Source: Irineochytrium annulatum
Lineage: Eukaryota; Chytridiomycota; Chytridiomycetes; Chytridiales; Chytridiaceae
Length of the DNA: 16,463 nt
NCBI GenBank assembly: GCA_027600665.1
Contig: JADGJL010000646.1
Span: 1-16,463 of the forward strand
Direction: 5' to 3'
The position numbers and the translations under genes were made by a program. This document shows, piece by piece, positions 1 to 9,648 of the stretch; position 1 is the stretch's first letter, and every line of letters starts with the position of its first letter. The notes below the pieces were generated by a model. The model did not search any database and was not told the origin of the DNA. It saw only the letters and a program-made list of their open reading frames with translations.

Positions 1-1
1 A

Positions 2-295
2 TGCTGGGGTTGCAGCGGGATCTCGTCCGTTGGGCCCGAGCCGGTTTGGAGGGGACGGGCCTGGCCGGAGGAGGACGTGGCGACGTTGGCGAGCGTCGCG
101 GGGGGTATGGCGGGGTTGAATCTTGACGAGGACGATGGGTGGGACGAGGAGGAGGGTGAGGAGTGGTATGACGACGAAGAAGGGCAGGAGGATGACGGAG
201 ATGAGGACGAGGAGAGTGTGGCGGCGTTTGCCGCCGCGGGAAAGAGGGGTTTTGCCGGGGTGGAGGGCAACCCATGGGTCGAGGTGGAGGGGTAG
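2..295 (+). CDS. C-terminal end of an unrecognised protein, acidic tail (partial)
   Basis: An open frame enters from the left edge in frame 2 and stops at TAG 293-295, giving about 97 residues. I recognise no family. The visible part has a short Trp/Pro-containing stretch, then an Ala/Gly-rich segment, then a strongly acidic run (about residues 40-73, mostly Asp and Glu with Trp and Tyr), and a short ending in Val-Glu-Gly. Acidic tails like this occur in many nuclear and ribosome-associated proteins, so they say little about function. An overlapping + frame over 123-338 is Arg-rich and looks like the shadow of the acidic codons. The gene converges on the SYLF-SH3 gene across about 1 kb of non-coding DNA. 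Whether an intron lies just upstream cannot be seen. Confidence 0.55.
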   Translation, partial: CWGCSGISSVGPEPVWRGRAWPEEDVATLASVAGGMAGLNLDEDDGWDEEEGEEWYDDEEGQEDDGDEDEESVAAFAAAGKRGFAGVEGNPWVEVEG

Positions 296-1315
296 ATCCC
301 CGTCCCCTTGTTTTGTATTGCACAGTCTGATAAATTAGGGACAATGATTTAGATGATCGGGGATACTTTAGGTACACGGGTTTAATTTAGGTTGATTATC
401 TCTTTTGGCCTGACGCCTGGGTTATTTATTTGTCCCCCTCTGCTGTGAATCAGGCCTGCCGTGTCGTATTTCTACCTTCCTATCGCTCCTGCATTTTCCG
501 ACATTCTTTTTTTTTTTTCTTTACCAATTTCGTGGTTTTGTCGTCTTGTATGATATGATGTTTAAACACACGCGCCCCCTGTCGGTTATACATTTAACAT
601 AGCTTTGGAGCGCTTCTTAATGCCTATCTACGATTCCTGCTCTGCTTTCGTTTTCACCTTGTCGTAATACTCTACACGGTTTGTTGCCACGCTAGCGGGG
701 CTTGTCTTGTTATTGTCAGTGGGGGCGGGTTCCTTCCTTTGACTGATCGGATAACCGTGTTCTCATCTTCCTCTTTGTTGTTTGGTCTTCGTGTTTCCTG
801 TTTTTTCCTGTTTACTGTTGTTTGGTCTATGTGCAGTTGTAGGACTACTTCCTCGCGTGCTTGTTTCTTATCACCATACACCTACGATGTTTATTCAGTA
901 AACGCACTTTCACCCCATCCGCAGCCGCACGTTAGCGATACAGTCTCTTATGTTCACTTTGTAATCCCCTGCAATATCTCATCTCATCACATGCAAAATC
1001 AAAACAAAACGGCAATGCCATTAAATAGCATCGCGTGGGGAATTAAACAAATGTAGTTACAATAGACTCCAAATTGGCTTGTTAATTTATTATGAATGTG
1101 TTTCGTCCCATTTTCACCGGGTGAACGCCAAATAAGCTTCAATTAATAACATTGGTGATGGACTTCACCACCAGCAACGACAAAACACAGCTCAACACGT
1201 CGGCAGAGGAACGGGATGGATAAGAGATGCTGCGTGTGTGGAAATAAATGCACAAAAGATGAGAAGAGCAAGTAGACAAATAAGATCGCGCACTTGGGAA
1301 GGTGCAAACACGTTC
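296..1315. other. Convergent intergenic region, no gene seen
   Basis: This 1.0-kb stretch lies between the 3' end of the left-edge gene (+) and the 3' end of the SYLF-SH3 gene (-). It is more AT-rich than the coding DNA around it, with a T12 run at 507-518. Open frames here are short, low in complexity or lack an ATG start. A TTTATT at 1086-1091 reads AATAAA on the - strand, about 225 nt past the SYLF-SH3 stop, and could be its poly(A) signal. I see no RNA gene or repeat. Confidence 0.5.
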
Positions 1316-3154
1316 TCACGATACGTAATTAGCCGGGAAGGACCCCGTCGCTCCCGCTCCGCTTTCGACCCTCCCTGTCCACCAATCGTTCCTTGAATCG
1401 GTCCGCTTCGTTACCACAATCCTATCCCCCTTTTTAAAGCTCAGGTCTCCGTCCCTCTCCCCCCTAAAATCATACAACGCCACGACGGCGTCGTCGTTCC
1501 GCTGCATGCTCTGATAGGGCGGTGGCGGCGGAATAGCAGCAGTTGTTGACGACCTGGCGGATCCGCTCAACGACCCGGGTTTAGGTTTAATAGCAGGCGG
1601 CGGGCCATTGGCGCCGACGGGCGACGCGGCCAGATGCGCGGCTTTGCCCGGCAACGGCGGCGGTGGGGCTTGTGGCTTCCACGTGCTACCGCCCCGCGAC
1701 CCGGCGCTCTCGCGCTCGGCCGGCCGAAGAAGGTCACCGAAAGACCCCGCGTTATCTGACAGGTGGTTTCCGCTCGAAGTTGCTGACGACGCGTTCGACG
1801 ACCTCCCCGAGTCTCCGGCGTCGGACGGGCGGCGGAGACCCGCCGTTAGGGGCCGAGGAGGCTGTAGGGATGTCGGTCGTGGGGCGGACATGGAGCGAGA
1901 GGGTTGGGGTACGGGCGGCGGTGCGCGGGTTGACTGGGAGCGCCCGAGTGGGGCGGACGCGGACGGTACAGGCCCGTGTGCGTTTTGGTGGAAATTCGAG
2001 CCGAAGCCCTTGGATTCAAGAGCACGGTAAAGAACCTCAGCGCCAGGTGGCGGTTCGATGGCGCCGGAGAGAAGGTCTTTAGGCGAGACTTTAGAGCCGT
2101 AAAAGGTCGCGTTGGTCTCCTTCCGGGTGATGATGACAAGGCCCTCCAGGGAAAGGCTAGAGCTATGTTAGACTTTTGTGCAACCAGTTTTCTTCTTACC
2201 CGGCGAACAAGCCCTTCGTCTTCGAGTATGAATATATCGGAGCCAAGTTGGCAACCGTTCCCGCTCCCTCCGCCTGCCTGCCGACGGGACCAGCGGCGAC
2301 GGAAACGTTCGCTCCAAGTGTCAGGCTGATATTGTGTAAGAAACAATCGCCTATAATGCTATAGCCTCAGCACGTACTTTCCCCCGTGCCCAAACGCCCG
2401 AACGGCGCCGTCAGTATTCAAAATAAATACTACGTCCGTCAGCTCGGCCCCGATTTGCGCGCCAAATCCTGCTCCAGCAGCGCCGATCGCGCATCTAAGC
2501 AGACAATTAATCTCTTATCAGTTAAAAAAGTGCAAGTCAAGCACTTACGGAGCAGACCACCGTCCATCAGCAAGCCGTGCGACGACCAGGCCCGCGCCAG
2601 CCCGCCCCGACCACACGAACCCGGCCTAAACCAGTTGAATGTCAGCACCCTTCCTCCAAAAAAAGAGTAACCGCCCGACGGCACCTTAATCAACGTCAGC
2701 ACCGCAACACCCTTGCAGTTTGCGATGATCTTCGAGGGAATAAGCCTAGAACACGTTTAGCCATAAAGCGAATCAATCAAACAGATGGGCTATCCTCAGT
2801 GACCGATGCGACGACAACACTCACGTTTGATCTAACTTGTTGTTGCCCTTGATGAAATGCTATAACGGCGCACAGGAACGAAGGGCGTTTTAGTAACGAC
2901 GTTCTAGGTTCGGTCCAATGGTCCACCTCCGCCGACCCCGCGCCAACGGCAGTCCAACAATCGAACACGCCCGCTCCCACCGCGTGGTGACGGCCGCTCG
3001 TGCACCAACCCCGTTGCCAGCGTGCAATCCCGCCGTGCCCCCGCTGCAAAACTCCGACGACCCCCGTCACCACCCTTCCACGTACATCGAGGATGCTGGC
3101 GGCCTTCGTGAACTCGTTCGCGAGCTGGTCGGGGATGGGCGAGTGGAACTTCAT
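1316..3154 (-). CDS. YSC84: SYLF-SH3 protein of the Ysc84/Lsb3 family (actin patch, endocytosis)
   Basis: Seven exons: 3154-3086, 2859-2825, 2745-2685, 2625-2549, 2494-2378, 2325-2200 and 2156-1316, total 1326 nt, 441 aa; all junctions agree in phase. The N-terminus MKFHSPIPDQLANEF opens a full SYLF (DUF500) domain, about residues 1-212. Landmarks are GVAVLTLIKAGFVWSGRAG, IGAAGAGFGAQIGAELTD, GANVSVAAGPVGR and YSYSKTKGLFAG. A Ser/Pro-rich linker follows, with polyproline runs near 310-380. A C-terminal SH3 domain spans about 385-441 (ALYDF, GDLSFKKGD, NDWWTGRV, FPANYV). In yeast, Ysc84 and Lsb3 bind and bundle actin and phosphoinositides through SYLF, and bind the WASP homologue Las17 through SH3 at cortical endocytic patches. 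Length is close to the yeast proteins (about 460 aa). Intron 1 (2860-3085, 226 nt) is long and GC-rich; the other introns are 43-79 nt. The start is the ATG at the usual family N-terminus. Confidence 0.93.
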
Positions 3155-3410
3155 CGCGGAGGTGCTCTCGAGGGCTGTGGAGGATCAATGGGCGGAAGGA
3201 TGCGGCGATGCTCGACGCCGTGGATTTTTCACGAGCTGGGTTCTCAATCACAGTCTGTATTTCGAAGATCGCCCCTCAACTTTCATGGAGGTACGCCAAG
3301 AAACCATTGTGCGGAGGTGGCGTGGGAGCGGAAAATGGAGAAGGAGCGGGAAGGTGAAGAAGAGGCAGAATGTGCCAATACCGCGACACGGTTGCATAGA
3401 TACACAGAGT

Positions 3411-4388
3411 TTAGCCCGTCCGGAGGATGATGTGGACGCCACTATCGCTCTCAACAGGCCCACTCATCTCGCCGACTTTAAGCGCATACCTTTATCATTC
3501 GGTTGTAAAAAGGTTTGTTAACACAAAAGGAAAGATTCAAGTTAGGACGTGAAGCGCCGCAGACTTACGTGGCTTGCTCGAAAGAAGCTGTGAACAAACA
3601 AGCATTAGTTTTGCGGCAATTGGACAAAGAACAAAATAGAAACGCTTACGCATCATCTTGCCCTTCCCAAAAGAGCCAAGATCACCGCCCTTTGACGCCG
3701 AGCTACAGTCGCTCTGCGTCTTCGCAATCGCCGCAAAGTCCTCCCCTGCGTTCAAGCGTTGGATATAGCCTACGCGTCACGTTAAGGCAGTAAGCGCACG
3801 GCCAATTATATTTGTAATCAGCATGCGAAGATAACGTGATTTAACAAGACGATATTACCGTTGATAATCTCATGCGCCTCCTCCTTAGTTCGAGTAATGG
3901 GATCCTACAACGTTTGTCAGCATCTGTAACCTCCATGCTCCGCCGCCATCCCTAGTACACACACCTCCCGCCACGACGCCGGTCTTCGCGAACCCCTGTG
4001 CTTAACCAAAATGTGCGATGCCCGCACCTCCGCCGGGTCCTGGGACGCGGCTGATGGCGTCACGCCCGGCGGCAGCTCCCAGATAGACTCGCCCGTCTGC
4101 TTATTGAAGTAGTAAGCGCGGCCGCGAGTTTTGGACCTGTTTGAAACAAGCGCAGGAATTGAAAGCAGCCATTAGCGATAGGAATGCCGGTCATACGAAG
4201 GAAAAGCAGCTGCTGGCCAGGTGCGCCACATCGCCATCCTGGGCCCTGTTCACCGAAAACTTCCTCACCATCGCTCCTGCAGTTAGCCGCGGCCATGAAG
4301 AAAGGCAATAGTTTCGTTAGTCCCGGTTCGCGCGATGGGGCGATCGATCAAGCGCGGCGAAGGACCTCACCTCCCACGCCGAGTCCAT
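3411..4388 (-). CDS. ESS1: Ess1/Pin1 phospho-specific peptidyl-prolyl cis-trans isomerase
   Basis: Seven exons: 4388-4371, 4276-4269, 4136-3965, 3904-3859, 3769-3650, 3587-3569 and 3489-3411, total 462 nt, 153 aa. A WW domain fills about residues 5-31, with the two Trp at 5 and 28 (spacing 23, as in human Pin1) and Pro31. The parvulin domain follows, about 46-153: SHILVKHRGSRRPASW with phosphate-binding Lys54, Arg59 and Arg60; SDCSSA with catalytic Cys103; GDLGSFGKGKM; and GVHIILR with His147. The family isomerises phospho-Ser/Thr-Pro bonds, for example in the RNA polymerase II C-terminal tail, and works in the nucleus. Exon 2 is only 8 nt, and only with it does the WW domain keep its exact spacing. 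Only four residues precede the first Trp. The gene starts 137 bp past the stop of the upstream RGS gene and ends 256 bp before the SYLF-SH3 ATG. Confidence 0.92.
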
Positions 4389-4525
4389 TCGAGCAGGTTT
4401 TGACAGCGATCGTGTTTGAAATGGCCATAGTTTTAAGCTGTTCTCACCGCCAAATCATCATATTCGTTGGTGGTTAAAACAAGGAATATATCAATTGACT
4501 GAAGAAGCGTTGGAAGGTAAGACGT

Positions 4526-5841
4526 TTATACAACTATAAACACGCCCGTGCATGCCACCGACAGCACAAAGCAAATCACCACCACCCTGCTCCTCCATCT
4601 CCCTTCCTCCTCGCCGCCCTTCAGCGTCGCATTTCCCACCATCCTCCCAACCTCCTCGTCGACCCCATTGCCCAACCGCCGTCCGACCCGCTCCCCAACC
4701 CTCCAAACCCCAACGAGGCCCCAAAACATCGGGAGAAAACACGCGAGTTTAGACCATCGCGCTGACTCGGGCAGCAAGCCCGTCGCCAGCCCAAATATCG
4801 CCAGTGCCATACCGACGCCGATCAAGGCCTGGGTTACGGCGCTCGGTGGGCCATAGAAGATGCGGAGGAGGCGCGGGGACGTCGGACGCGAGAGCATGGT
4901 GGCCGCGTTGACGTTGCCCTTCGAGCTGGGGACGCCCGAGCGGCGAACATCGGCGCGATGGATGTGGAAGCTATTGCCGCGGGTTGTCTTGCCGGCGCGC
5001 TGCACGCCAACCCCCGATCTCGGCTCGCGCAGGATGTGCTCGACGAACGCGCGGTGATGCTGGTCCAGGTCTGCGCGGACGCTCTCGACGAGCGGGCTAA
5101 GCTCGCTGGGATGCACCGGAGACAGGGTCGGTGACAAAGGTGATTGTGACAAAACTGAAGGCGGTGGAGGTGATGGCATGGTCATTTGCGGCTGCCGCGG
5201 GATGCTGAGCCGCGGTGGCGGCGTGAAGTGGTGCAATTCCGTCTTGGCGTCCTTCCTGCCCAATCCGGCTCGGGACAGCAGCGGCTGCGTCATGGACGCC
5301 GGCAGATTGACCTCGGACGGCGACGCGGGGTTTAGGTGCGTGTCGATGATCTGGGTGAGGAGGAGCAATAGCTCGGGTGGTCCCGATGTAGCGGTGATCG
5401 AGGAAGGCGCATTTTGGCTGTAGTAGAGGCGCCCATACCGCTCGACCGCCAGGATGAAATCGGCGCCTTCATTTGCGTGACGCTCCCGCAGGAAGGAAAG
5501 GAAGGCTTCTCGGCTGGTTTTTGGTTAGGATTGTTCCAAGTGCACACAGTCCAGAGGGTTGAGTACCTGTACGGCGGCGGAGCACGGTCGGCTAAGATGG
5601 CGTCCAGCGTGGCCGTTCCCATCTCGCCACCTGTGAGAGCTATGTAGTCGACTGAAGAAGGCAGTTCGAAGGAATTGCCGGTAGACCCTCCAAGAGATGC
5701 AAGCGAAGACGAAAACCTGCTTTAGTCGCGTCTACCGCGTTGTTCCTCACTGCTCCATATGTACACGAATGATGGCCATGGCTTTGTGCCCAAGCACGAT
5801 ATTAACATGAGCTTCCACCCTCACCCTCGCGCGGCATCCAT
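4526..5841 (-). CDS. Fungal RGS-domain protein with three C-terminal membrane segments
   Basis: Exons 5841-5825 (tentative), 5716-5567 and 5513-4526; 384 aa. If translation starts at the in-frame ATG 5622, the product is 347 aa. The first RGS half is at about residues 39-130: LDAILADRAPPPYSREAF, RERHANEGADFILAVERYGR, and HLNPASPSEVNLPAS matching the usual P-x-S-P-x-E-I/V-N-L signature. A Ser/Pro-rich insert follows (about 145-195), then LVESVRADLDQHHRAFVEHI, which looks like the terminal RGS helices. Hydrophobic segments lie at about 283-303, 312-326 and 365-384. RGS proteins speed GTP hydrolysis by G-alpha subunits. An RGS plus three C-terminal membrane segments resembles yeast Rax1 and some filamentous-fungus Rgs proteins; which one is unresolved. 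The upstream exon is supported by a stop-free stretch before ATG 5622, matching splice phase, a GTGAGG donor at 5824 and a CTAAAGCAG acceptor ending at 5717. Confidence 0.78.
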
Positions 5842-6356
5842 TGGCGGAGACCCTCTCAGATTGATGGGCACGACCCTGTTATGCGCGCGGACGAAGGATG
5901 TGGTTGGTTCCAACGATACAGCAAATACCGGCTTTTGCGACATGTTTTGTATTCGAGTGCAACGGATCGCGGAACCACCCAACGTTCATGGGCTAAGTGG
6001 TGGCATAGGACTTGGGCGCATGGCGGTGTGTACCGGGCAGTGAGGAAGCGCGCCTGGTGAGTAACTGAGACTCCAGAATCAGATGAAAACTGAAAGATTA
6101 CATCCTGGACTATATCGTACTGCGCTGTGGGGGAAAAAACGAATCGTTTTTTTTATTTTTACAATAGTTAGAAAGAGATTGCGTTCAATCGCAGGAACAG
6201 GGAAAAAAAAATCAAGGAAAAAGTTCAAAGGATTTATCCGTCTCCGATCTACAGGTCGTCAAATCGGCAAAACGTGCACTCAGATTATCGCCATCTCATC
6301 CAGGACCCGTGGGCTCCCACCTCCTTCCCGGCCACCGCCAACTCCCCACCCTGCGT
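5842..6356. promoter_or_regulatory. Divergent promoter between the RGS and PAQR genes
   Basis: This 515-bp region separates two divergent starts. It contains a compact inverted repeat, AAAAAACGA (6134-6142), one base, then TCGTTTTTT (6144-6152), running into a T/A tract to about 6160 followed by ACAATAG. That tail could also be the 3' end of a 5'-UTR intron. The open frames here are short and resemble nothing I know. No clear TATA box is visible. Confidence 0.4.
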
Positions 6357-7495
6357 ATGCGCAACGCTAACCCGTCCGCCTCGGCCCCTGCCGCCGTCGC
6401 CACCGTGACGGCCCGCCGGCATTTGGCCCCGAAGTCGGGCATTGTGCGCCTGCCGAATAAAAACCTCAGACGGAAGGGGCTTCACCCCCGCTGGGCCTGG
6501 TGGCGAAAGGATCGCCTGAGGTACATTCACTGGAAGGTCTGTTCGCCGGTCGCTGACCGTCCATGAACACGTCACTCACTCGTAAGCTTCAGGACGCGCC
6601 CCGGTACCTCCAAGACAACCCCTTCATCTTCTCCGGCTACCGGTCCGGCTACACATATGTCGAGAATTGGATTTCCTTGTGGCACCTGCACAACGAGACC
6701 TTCAACGTGTGGACGCATATTGCCGGCGCGCTGTTGTTCGCGTCCATCGCGGTGTTCTACGCGCTGGGTTGGGGTCACACGGACGTGCCGATCGCGGGGT
6801 GGGCGGACAGGCTCGTTCTGGTTACGTTCGCGGCGTCGAGCGTCATTACGTTTGGGGCGAGCTCGTTGTATCATCTGCATATGAGCCATAGCGAGGAGGC
6901 ATATAGAGTTTACGGGTGCTGGGATTATTCGGGGTGTGTACGAACAGCCGACGTGTGGGGCTGCCCGTGGAGCTGACGAGTGCTTGACAGAATATCGGCC
7001 AGCGTGTTCGGCAACAGCCTCTCGCTGACATATCACCTCTTCTACTGTGACCGCCTCTCCTTCCTCCTCTGGCTCCTCCCGATTTCCCTTACAAACACCC
7101 TCGGCGTCTTTGGCCCCTCCCTCTTCCCCTTCTGGGCCCGCGGTTCCTTCCGACCGTACCGGACGGCACTGTACGTGATCTCGGCGCTCGTCAGCATGGC
7201 GCCTATCCCGCACTATTTCTTATTTGCGGGTGGCAGTACGCTGCAGGGGATCCGGGACGAGGTCGCGGAGGCCGCGTTTAGAAGATACGCGGCCGGGTTG
7301 GGCGTCTACGCGTTTGGGATCTTTATATACATTGGGAAGCTACCCGAGAGGGTGTTCCCAGGGAGATTCGACATCTTTTTCCAAAGCCATCAAATTTGGC
7401 ATGTAGCTTGCGTTGCGGCTGCCCTCGTTCATCTCTATGGTGGGTTCATTGCTTTTATCGCGTTAGTTCTTCGGAGTCTAACGTTGTTGTATTAG
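6357..7495 (+). CDS. PAQR/Izh family seven-helix membrane protein (adiponectin-receptor-like)
   Basis: Exons 6357-6404, 6470-6520, 6593-6933 and 6991-7495; 945 nt, 314 aa, a normal PAQR length. Family signatures: DNPFIFSGYRSGYT near residue 41; HLHNETFNVWTH at 64-75; SSLYHLHMSHS at 123-133; DYSGI at 144-148; KLPERVFPGRFDI; and SHQIWHVACVAAALVH at 279-294. His127, Asp144, His280 and His284 match the metal-binding set of adiponectin receptors, with the same 17- and 4-residue spacings. Seven hydrophobic segments can be picked out. Yeast Izh proteins act in zinc and sterol homeostasis, and animal relatives are linked to ceramidase activity; the substrate here is unknown. The last junction (GG to A at 6933/6991) is firm. 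The first two exons are inferred from phase and splice signals. The ATG at 6563 would start just after an in-frame TGA and add residues with no family match, so I treat it as intronic. Confidence 0.9.
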
Positions 7496-7946
7496 TCGTC
7501 TTTGACTTTATGGAGTGGCGATCGCAGACTCAATGTGTCAAGTAAGCTTCCGGGGTTTAGAGGAGTTTTCAGTTTCGCGTCCCATGGGCACTACCGCGCT
7601 CATTCTTTGTGTATGGACAATAACCAGACGCTTAGAAATTCTCGTTTTCTTCGTATTTTTACGCATTTTGGCATTGTGCATTGTTGATATCGTCTTTAGT
7701 AATGGGACGACAAGGTTTAGCGGTATCTGTATTCACGACTCAATAAGACTCTAATAATAAATTAAATTCCATGTTTACGTCTTAAGATCCCAGACTAAGA
7801 GTTAGAATAGGCGGGACGAGGGTGCACTGCACAATTATTGTCTAAATGTAGAGTATCACGCAACTATGCAACCACTTGCATATTAAAACTGCCGCGCAGC
7901 CCTCTCGAAACATCGTTTTTATACAGTCTGCCTCTCCGGCGACCCC
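7496..7946. other. Convergent intergenic region with poly(A) signal
   Basis: A 451-bp AT-rich spacer lies between the PAQR gene (+) and the Cys/His-module gene (-), which end facing each other. An AATAAA at 7756-7761 sits 261 nt past the PAQR stop and is the likely poly(A) signal. Short + frames at 7502-7754 have no recognisable protein features. Nothing else stands out. Confidence 0.5.
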
Positions 7947-9061
7947 TCAAGCAACCACTCCCATCCGTTCGACACTCTCGACCCTCCTCCAGGCCCTCTC
8001 CTCCTCCGCCACCCGCCTATCCTCCATCTCGCTCCTCCTCGCCTCCTCCTCCGCCGTCAAATCCGGCTCCGAGATCCTCCGTGCGACACCTCCCGTCGCC
8101 ACAATGCGCGCAACGAACAGTCGGCAATCATCCACATCCGAGTCCCCGCCATACTCGTCATCCTCCACCTGCGAGTCGTCGTCTGCGTACAGATCCGGGT
8201 TCCTCCTCCACCTCTCAAACAGCTCCGGTGACGAGTTGAACAACGGCGAGTCAACGTACTCCGCATTCCCGCCCCTCCTAAATCTTGCCCCGACAGCATC
8301 CGGGTTAATGATTCCGCCGAGCGGTCCCCGGCAGTGCTTGATGTGGACCCAGTAATTGGACCGGTCGTAGAGACATTCCTTTTGGTTTTTACTCTTGATA
8401 AGTTTGATCTCCTTCCCACAATGACATTCGAACGAGACTGGCGTCGCGGAGAGAACGCCGGGGAGGGCGAGAAAGGCCAGCTCCTTGTCCTCGGGGGAAA
8501 TCGGCGGCTTGCGGGGGATCGTCGGTTGTGAGGGGGAACTGAGCAGTGAAGGCTGATGGTGCGACAAAAGGGTGTGTATAGGCAACGTTAGTATGCACGA
8601 ACGGACGCAAGCGAGAGACATGCAATGCTCGCTACACGTACTTCAGCAACCGCGGTCACAGGCGTCGCCACCTTCCCAGCGTCCCCCCTTTTCGGCTTCC
8701 TCTCCGCATTTGGCCCCTTGCAATATCGCACATGTACCCTGTACGTCTTCTGGTCGTAGTGCACGTCCCGCCCGTTGTTTTTCTTAACCAGCTGGATCGT
8801 CTTCCCGCAATGACAGTCGAAACTCGTTGAGGTGGCGGCAACGACTCCATGGAGGCTGAGGAACGCCGCGCGCTTTCCCTCGACGTTCAAGTGGTCGCCC
8901 CGCGGCTTGCGGCGCTTGGCAAAGGGCTCGCCGTCGACTGAGGGGGGAAGTGAGAAGGGCTCGGCGGTGCCTGGGGTCGACGTGTCTAGACTGGCGTCCG
9001 TTTTGCGTTTGAGGGAGGGGAGCGCAGTGTCGAGAGGGGGGAGGCCGAAGGACGGGACCAT
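7947..9061 (-). CDS. Protein with two tandem C-x-C...H-x3-C modules (putative zinc fingers)
   Basis: Exons 9061-8642 and 8552-7947, joined in phase 0; 341 aa. No named family is recognised. Each exon carries one copy of a 54-residue module, at about 63-116 and 163-216. Both have the form AFLxLxGVxxATxxSF, CHCGK, then YDxxxYxVHxxxC: two Cys one residue apart, then His and Cys 24 residues on. The copies align without a gap at 27 of 54 identical positions. The spacing suggests a zinc site, but this is inferred. A basic KRRKPR stretch near residue 49 could be a nuclear signal. After module 2 come an acidic run (ADDDSQVEDDEYGGDSDVDD) and a Glu/Arg-rich helix near the C-terminus. The first true ATG is 9061; the frame stays open to a TTG at 9178, so an upstream exon is possible. 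Short Cys/His modules of this style are, as I recall, frequent in mushroom-forming fungi, with no established role. Confidence 0.75.
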
Positions 9062-9648
9062 GACTGGCAGGGCGACGACGATGGCGCGGGCCGATGGGGA
9101 ACGTGCAGGACAAGCTGTGAAAGAGACCACACTGCTTTGCCTGTACCGTGCTTCTGACCATCCAATCGGGTAAGCCAATGAAAGACTGAGAACTCAATCC
9201 CAGACCACAGACCTTAGTGATGTAACGCGACCGGATTTTGAATTAAATAATAATCGCCTAGATCTTCGCATCTGTAATTGTTTGCAGGGCGTGCTTGGAT
9301 TGTGCTCACATCTCGCATGGGGGGCGGCGCGTCTTCCACGTTACGTGAAGAACCCAGCTACTACGAGCTTTTTTTCAGTCTTTCTACAAGAAGAGGCTCT
9401 ATGTGCTGCCTGGATTTTATGGGCCATGCGTGTGTTGTTGGACCCTCTTTTTTCAACTTTAACTTTCCCTCGACGATGGGTGCGTGCGCGCCGCGGAGAG
9501 TGTGAGATCCCATGCTCAGTGCGAAGACCTCGGCCTTTGAGGCAATGAATATGCAGTCGGACGCGTCGGTGGCAGGATTGAGCTGCTCCTGGCTTGTGAT
9601 TGAATGGGTGGAGGCTTGAAATTGCTTGGAGCATTGGAAGCTGTCGCA
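9062..9648. promoter_or_regulatory. Divergent promoter with paired CCAAT boxes
   Basis: A 587-bp region between the Cys/His-module gene (-) and the orphan gene (+). Two CCAAT boxes on the + strand, 9162-9166 and 9175-9179, lie 13 bp apart and 100-120 bp upstream of the ATG at 9061. Such boxes can bind the fungal HAP (CBF) complex; binding here is inferred from motif only. The rest, including the open frames over 9278-9548, shows no protein family features. Confidence 0.4.

Noticed and set aside
739..1056. A 105-aa + strand open frame in the first intergenic region.
   Set aside because: It starts with TTG, has irregular Ser/Phe/Cys-rich composition and no family likeness; the region is AT-rich non-coding DNA.
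1608..2082. Long + strand open frames opposite the SYLF-SH3 gene.
   Set aside because: GC-rich, Arg/Gly-rich shadows of the - strand coding exon; no domain features.
2860..3085. An apparently frameshifted SYLF fragment downstream of the first SYLF exon, suggesting a pseudogene.
   Set aside because: The intact continuation is in later exons (2859-2825, 2745-2685 and so on) with matching phases. The region is intron 1, and its resemblance to SYLF was chance in GC-rich DNA.
4137..4308. A - strand frame reading G-P-G-W-R near 4235, which looked like a broken WW start with a frameshift.
   Set aside because: It cannot be joined in phase with exon 3. The 4371-4388 plus 4269-4276 exons give a perfect WW domain, so no frameshift is needed.
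6285..6575. A - strand open frame over the PAQR first exons.
   Set aside because: Low-complexity Gly/Arg-rich, no likeness to known proteins, and overlaps the better supported + exons.
6563..6592. ATG 6563 as the start of the PAQR gene.
   Set aside because: It follows an in-frame TGA at 6554 and lies inside a plausible intron (6521-6592). The upstream exons give a phase-consistent N-terminus. It remains a fallback.
9059..9178. A longer N-terminus of the Cys/His-module protein starting at 9178.
   Set aside because: The start there is TTG, not ATG, and the region carries paired CCAAT boxes; ATG 9061 is the first proper start.
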